From contig NC_056048.1 in assembly GCF_004379255.2 (NCBI RefSeq), positions 10,935,197-10,999,196 of the forward strand: 64,000 bases of DNA, given 5' to 3'. The notes beneath the pieces were generated by a model that was given only the letters and a program-made list of their open reading frames with translations, made no database searches and was not told where the DNA came from. Position numbers and translations under genes: made by a program. Positions 57,975 through 64,000 of this stretch are shown piece after piece (position 1 is the first letter of the stretch; each line of letters begins with the position of its first letter). This DNA is from Salvia splendens. Lineage: Eukaryota; Streptophyta; Magnoliopsida; Lamiales; Lamiaceae.

Positions 57975-60900
57975 TTATTTACGAGGGGCACATATTGCTT
58001 CGACTGAGAGACACTTCAAAATATTGGGGCAGGGATCTTTACCAAAGTTATTGTTTGATATTGTCACTGAGCATCTTTGCTTCCCTACGCAATTCTGCAA
58101 GATTGGGAGAGATAAAATCGTTTAGATTTAGAACGAGGCTCTGTTTAAGCTTTTTTGATGTTTTAGTGGATTATGACTGTACCTTCTCTAAGATGTCATA
58201 TGATGTCGGAGCATGGCATGTTCCTTGCTGAAAGCTTCCGCAGGTTCCCAAAGGAGTTCCGAAGCTGGCAAACTTGATGGAAGATATGGACTGCCCCAGA
58301 CCACAGTGAAGGTGAATTTTTGGTTGGTGGAACACTTGTGTTCTGTCATTGCTTTCGATTTGCCATCTCTTACTGCTTGGATGATACTCAGAGACATCTG
58401 CACAAACTGTCGTCACTGACCTCTTGACGAGAGTGATCCCTTTCGGGTCACCTCCAAGTTCTTCAAAAAGCACGAGGAGATTCTGTGTTGGTTTTAGCCA
58501 TGACCTTGGTAGATGATACCTGAACGCATTTCTGATTAGTAAAGTTCAACAGAAAACAGATCACAGTGCTCTAAATTGATCAGTTTATGAATTTGTAAGT
58601 ACCATCTTTGAGTTGGTTTTCCACAACCAATTTGACACTTGGGAGGCTTATAGACGCCCGCGTAACTACAGCCGTTGCAGTCACCAGCTGCGTATTCGGT
58701 CCAGTATCTTCCGAGACTCTCTCCATTGACCCACAGTTCGCCTTTTCCCATGCTACTCATATCCAAAGCTAGTGGCTCGTCTCCATCAGGTGGGTCGAAG
58801 TACGTCTACAAAGCAGTAGAGTTTGAGATTTGAAAACATGATTTAACCTTTTTTGACACTTTTTTTGTGAATTTTTTTGTGGGGGATTTACCTTATGCCA
58901 TGCTAAAGGTTGATCTTTCTGTGCACTTAGTGAACCCTTTGTCCAGTCGACGGAAGAAATGCTATTTGGAGAGATGAGATTCATCGTTTCTCCCTTTAGT
59001 CCAACCTGCTCGAAAGGACTAGAGGTCACGAGAATGTTTTTTTACCATGAAATCTCTACTTGCAAGAACCTGAGATGCTAGATGTAAACCTTGTATGTCC
59101 ATTTTACCCAAGACAAGTCCAATTTTCCCCGGTCGAGTCCATGCAACACAACGGGAGGCTGGACTCCAGTCATATAGTTTTCAAAATGTCCACCAACATT
59201 CTGCAATGGAGAATAATGCAGTCATGAGAGAGAAGTGATGTATCCAGAGATCAATTGAAAATTTGGACACTCAATACAATTTCTGAACTCGAAACTCTTA
59301 GTAATGTCACAACCACGAAACAAATTACAATGAAATTGATAATTATAAAGGGAGAATTCAGAACTAACTGGCAGTCCAACTGCGACACTGAGGAGACTAA
59401 TTTTATTCGATCCAGCACGAAGATTGATTTCCCCTCGAAAGGTGAATCTCCTCTTCTCCCTCGTCCCAAAGGCAGAACCTAATGTGGCAGCCAACATTAG
59501 CTATTAATAACAGAAAAAACAAGCTATCGTAATCTCTATAGAATCAGAAAGACTGCCATATATGGCCTACCGGAAAGCTCTCCATTCACAAAAACATGCA
59601 GAGCGTGACCAGCTGACTGAATGATAAGAGTTGGGAGATCTCCACTGTGAAGAAAGGACTCTGATGAGTCAACGTCAACGCTGTAGAAACAGACTTAACA
59701 CGTTAACTACATCACAAGCCCGTAAATCTTAAAAAGGTAAGACTCAATCAGCCAAGATTTTTAGCTCACCTAGTTGTGTACCAAAGATAATCACTAGCAT
59801 CTCTAGTAACATTTATCTGTTCCAAGAGGCCGACAGCAGAAAATGCTGAGCCTTCGTCAGAAGAATATAAATCTTCATTATACGTTTCCCAGGAAGACAT
59901 TTTGCTGTTGCTTGGCAGCATGTCCAATTGCGATGTTTGGACACCAACCTGGTTCATAATTATTTTCCAATTTTTTTATGTAGTATAATATTTCCTCCAA
60001 ATTTTGAGTAATTCACTTAGATTACGTACTTTGGCTGTGTTGAAAGCTACGCTCTTGCAGTCGGGAAGGATGCTGATCGACCAAGGAGGCAGGCTATAAT
60101 GAACGTTATTGAACATCACTTTTGCCGCAGAATTAGTATCATAATTTGCAAGAAAGGCTGCACAATCTCCAGATTCTGAAGAGTATACGTGAGCCTGAAA
60201 AAAATGTTGAGTTTTCAGGGAAATTTATCAAAAAATTAAAACGCATCAACAAACTGTGAAATATAGGTAAAACCTGCTGAAGGTTTCCAAGTGAAGTCAC
60301 AGTGGGGTCAGCTGAAACCAAAGCTTTCTCACATAGTTTAACAGCTTTGTGCAGCTCTTTAAGATGACCATACTTAGGTTGCCTGATCAAACCTAAAATG
60401 TTGAAGAATCACGGATCGATTCAGCTATCAGAAAACATTGATTCTTATGGCATCCATTTGTCATTTGCTAGAAACTAGTGCTGCAAATTGGTACTTTGCT
60501 TGCTCTTTGGCAGCTTATAATGTTCCTAAGGATGACATAGAGTTTCAAATCAATGAATGTTACCATATTCGTCAAGTGGAGCATCATAGTCGTAGCTTGT
60601 TGTTATGAAAGGCCCTCCAGCAGAGCGCCCAAAATTCGTGCCACCATGATACTGTTCAGACAGCGTAATGAACTCAAATGTTGCAACGAAGACATTTTGC
60701 AAGATAATTACAAACAATGTAGTTAGGTGATTTTCAAAAGATGGTAACCATCAAAGCATACCATGTAGTAATTAACAAATGAACCCCCATTTTGGATGAA
60801 TTTAGCTACAGAAAATGCCAAATCTTTAACTGGTCGCTGGTAAATTGGTCCACCGAATTCCGTAAACCTAATTATTGGTTCAACACAGAGATAAAAAGGT

Positions 60901-62556
60901 GAAATGCATTATTAGCTGGGTTACTTTAGTAATTGAGAAATATAAAAAATAGGAAACTACCCACCAGCCACTCCAAGCCTCAGTCCAGATAGACGGTTTG
61001 TAAGGCTTGTTTGGGGAGAAAGTATCACAATAGAATCCGTTGCACGAATTGATCTACCAAAAGCATAACATAGCTTCATAATTCAAATGTGTACTTCATT
61101 TTGAACTCTTGCACACAAGTAATAATGTTATGCCTCGTGTAAGTATGCCCAGTCAGATTCTTGTAAATAGTATAACAAGCTTGTAAAACAAAAAGCTGAT
61201 CCTCATTTTTTGTTCTTACCACAGGATCTGGTGCGTCGTCTTCCTTGCACATCACCCAAGGAACACCGGTATTGAGTCCAACAGCCATCTTTGCAGCCCA
61301 AGTCACATATTGATGACCAGGCTCACCAAGTTGCTTCGCTTGTGAACCGTACTCGTTCTCAACCTGTGAAAACAGTCTAATTAGAACTTGAAAACACAAC
61401 TAATTACAAAGTCATGCCATGGCTCATTGATGAGTGGAAGAGTGACACATTGAAGAGGTGAAAAAATGGACCTGGGAGAGAATAATGGGGCCACCCTGAG
61501 ATTCATACAGATCTTCAGCCTTCATCATGTCGACTATCTTCTTAGTAAAACCTTCCATTGCCATCTACCACAAAAGAAGCCATCAAATAAGTATTATACA
61601 CAGATTCTAACCAATAACAGAAATTACTCCCATTTCAGTAATATACAGGGAACTGAAACCTTGAATGGCTCATTATCTGTCCTGAAGCTAATACCCGGCA
61701 CATATTTCAGCCAGACAGGAAATCCTCTGTCGACATAAGACATTGTCAGTGAAAAATCAACAGTTCTGCAACTAAGACCTATTGAAAAACTGCTAAAACT
61801 TTGAAACTGTGTGTATTTGCATGATTAAAGACAGTGGTAAATTAAATGTTATACTAAAACTTTGAAACTGTGCGTGTGTGTGTGTAATTGAATATAGTGG
61901 TTGATCTTCACTGCCGGTGTAAGCAAACAGAAACTTTCAAATTCTTACCCAAAATTCCACTCTGCACAAACATAAGGCCCAATTCTAAGATGAGCATACA
62001 ATCCTGCTTTTTGAATGGCTTTCACAAACCTCACCAAATCATATCTCCCTTCAAAGTTATACTGAAACACACAAATAGCATTCACCAAACACAATTTAAG
62101 CCCAAGTTCAGCAAAATAAAGCAGAAAACCAACATTCTTTAGATAAAGAGAGAGAGAGAGGTACATGGCCAGGACTAGGCTCATGAGCATTCCAAAACAC
62201 ATAAGTCTCAATCACATCAAGACCTCCATCTTTAGCCTTGTTTATCAGATCTTCCCACATCTAAAACACAAGAAAAAAGGAACGCATTTCACCAAACACA
62301 AACTTCCCTCAAACTATGCACCAAGATCTTCCATTTCACATAAAAATTTAAGAATGTTGTAGAAAAAAGATCAGATATTTAGTACCTCAGGAGTGCTTCT
62401 GGGATAATGTATAGAACCAGAAATGAGAATTCTTCTCTGCCCATTGATTATCAGGGCCTTCCTATCATAAGTAACACTGCATTTCACCACCCCACAAACA
62501 AGAATCCCCAAAATGCAGAACCCCAAAATCCACTTAGAAGATGAACTCAGTCTCAT
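57975..62556 (-). CDS. BGAL3: Beta-galactosidase, GH35, BGAL3-like
   Basis: Nineteen minus-strand exons, the first 62386-62556, then 62165-62260, 61949-62061, 61660-61726, 61472-61564, 61220-61363, 60965-61053, 60762-60867, 60564-60651, 60274-60392, 60030-60194, 59770-59948, 59571-59680, 59369-59478, 59090-59200, 58892-59005, 58603-58805, 58183-58519 and 57975-58094. They give 844 codons with consistent phases. A signal peptide ([18 protein letters not shown]) leads into [28 protein letters not shown]. The acid/base Glu is in VENEYG (Glu184) and the nucleophile in WTEAWSGWF (Glu253). Beta-sandwich domains follow, and the C terminus is a SUEL-type lectin domain ([21 protein letters not shown] ... 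[21 protein letters not shown]). The enzyme is secreted and trims beta-galactosyl residues of cell-wall polysaccharides. It is closest by memory to Arabidopsis BGAL3. It appears intact. Confidence 0.93.
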
Positions 62557-63747
62557 ATCTAACTCTCCAATCAACCTCAAAACTGGATCTTTTCTCCTCT
62601 CTCTCTATCTAAGTTGCATGTATAACTGTACTAACAGAGAATTACAATAGAAATCAAGAATCTTGGAAAAATAATGAGTGTGTGTGTGAGTGGTGAGCAT
62701 AGGAGTGTCACAAAACCACAGAATTGAGCATATGCTGCATTTCTACTTCAGGTTAGGACACGAAGCAATAATAGAATGAATGTGTGTGGTGGTGTGAATC
62801 TTACTACTAATACATAAAATCTGTATATACAGTTCTTGTCTCGAAGCTGTGACTGAGCAAGCGAGCTACCTCAAGTGCTCAACACTCAAAAAAGGCAAAT
62901 TTTTGTGGTATGAAAAGTGCTAAAAAAATAGAGAAAGTGGGAACAGTAGAAAAGGGAGGGACACCGACAGCTCGGATGAATCTAAAACTGAATTAATATT
63001 TAAAAGATAATTAATATTGGTAATTGAAAGATTTGTAATAATCCAGATTTGCTATTGGTTTGTGTGTGAGTTTCATTTTAAAAAGGGTTAATATAATTTT
63101 ATTATGATAGTACTACTATTTTATCGATTTAACTAACTAAGCCATTCGAGAAGTGTTGCTTTAATGTCAAGAAAGCTAGATATGAATCATATGATAGAAT
63201 TTAAACTTACATGAAACGTTTTGTAACCATATTATGTGTTGGAAAAAAAAGAAAAAAAAGTGGATAATTAGTCTTTACAACATTTTGTTAAGTTCTGATT
63301 CAGTCTTTACTGTTTATAGATATGAGATTTATTTTGGGACTATTCGAAACGAATAGATCGATGCAATTAACGAAAAAGTAGGTCTTTTTGACAAGCAAAA
63401 TAAGCTATTTTTCAAAGCACTTTTTTTACTAGTGTTAAACTATCCGTTGGAAAAAGATTATTAGTTGGAAAATGTTTTGCCATGTTGATCATATTTACAT
63501 TTGTTTCAGATTTATTTGAAATGAAGGCGAGAAAATTTTTTAAAATTAAAATTTACATTATTGAAAATCCTAAAAATTAAAAATTACATAATGAAAAATC
63601 CTAAAAATTAAAAACAACGACATCGACCTACTGACGCCATATCACACTCGAGATGCTCAATAAGGAGTTTATTTGACTCGAATTATTCCGGCATCATACA
63701 GATAGTGCCGACATTTACAGCTTGCAGCCAATATCCATATGGTAATA
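62557..63747. other. BGAL upstream region
   Basis: Minus-strand promoter and leader of the BGAL gene, then AT-rich spacer. Short GTGTGTGTGTG stretches near 62681 and 62780. No gene. Confidence 0.5.
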
Positions 63748-63938
63748 CTTACTCCGTCCAATAAAAATAGAAACTTTTAGGATGAGATGGGTTTTTAATG
63801 TACAATTGGTAAAGTAAGAGATAAGTATAAAGAGTCCACCTCATTAGAAAGAAAGGAGTTGCCAAAAATAGATGTGAGCTATTTTTATGGAACTGGCGAA
63901 ATTGGAAAGAGTTTCCATTTTGTGGGATGGAGAGAATA
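63748..63938. mobile_element. Degenerate Stowaway-like MITE
   Basis: Starts ACTTACTCCGTCCAATAAAAATAG and ends TTTTGTGGGATGGAGAGAATA. The terminal repeats are recognisable but mutated, and the flanking TA is uncertain. Confidence 0.5.
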
Positions 63939-63944
63939 TGTTCT

Positions 63945-64000
63945 TATCGGCGGGGGAGGTGCGGAGGGCTCTTAGCTTGGTCCACCTCCCCTGCCTCTAG
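63945..64000. repeat. GC-rich inverted repeat at window edge
   Basis: GGCGGGGGAGGTG near 63950 faces CCACCTCCCCTGCC near 63982. This resembles the foldback ends of hAT-type elements such as the one at 40331; the element would continue off the window. Confidence 0.45.

Overview
The window is plant nuclear DNA, almost certainly from a eudicot. Its genes are broken by short introns with GT-AG borders. The translated products match land-plant families: Pol III subunit RPC8, ALDH3, thioredoxin h, NERD1, GH35 beta-galactosidase with a C-terminal lectin domain, and plant mobile domain. The spacers are AT-rich and full of plant-type mobile elements (Stowaway, Harbinger, hAT, MULE, LINE, SINE, LTR). 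I cannot name the species. Exon coordinates were read by hand and may be off by a base or two.

Layout: 1-5525 is a head-to-tail array of a small LTR retroelement (four ~277-bp LTRs alternating with ~1.16-kb gag-only interiors) lying upstream of the last two exons of a conserved plant gene (5689-6335). 8245-10373 is a seven-exon DUF1640/FMP32-type mitochondrial coiled-coil gene. A tRNA-Pro-like locus lies at 11469-11547. 12012-15339 (minus) is a complete seven-exon RPC8 gene with a Stowaway MITE in its last intron. 15340-19768 is gene-poor and rich in repeats. 19769-26704 is a Mutator-like element with long terminal inverted repeats; it carries a decayed MuDR-type transposase and, convergent to it, a decayed plant-mobile-domain gene. 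27866-29110 (minus) is an intronless secreted LRR protein gene with a 5'-truncated LINE inserted in its promoter. 31021-32933 is a Harbinger-like element with a broken trihelix-type ORF. 33-47 kb is a mobile-element graveyard: a Harbinger MITE, Stowaways, an LTR relic, a TTF-type hAT nested inside a BED-type hAT, a 2.77-kb solo LTR, a SINE, and a tiny poly(A)-only retroposition scar.

47567-62556 is the gene-dense end: ALDH3 (plus), a NERD1-like pseudogene (minus), thioredoxin h (plus) and BGAL3-like beta-galactosidase (minus). From memory of Arabidopsis chromosome 3, thioredoxin h1, NERD1 and a DUF1640 gene lie close together (At3g51030-At3g51090), so part of this window probably keeps ancestral gene order, with transposons filling the spacers.

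The strongest unusual points are: the tandem LTR-gag array; the transposon-borne PMD gene and the palindrome array in its TIRs; the multi-lesion decay of the NERD1 copy; and several insertions dated by exact target-site duplications (LINE 20 bp, SINE 15 bp, hAT 8 bp, solo LTR 5 bp, poly(A) scar 18 bp).
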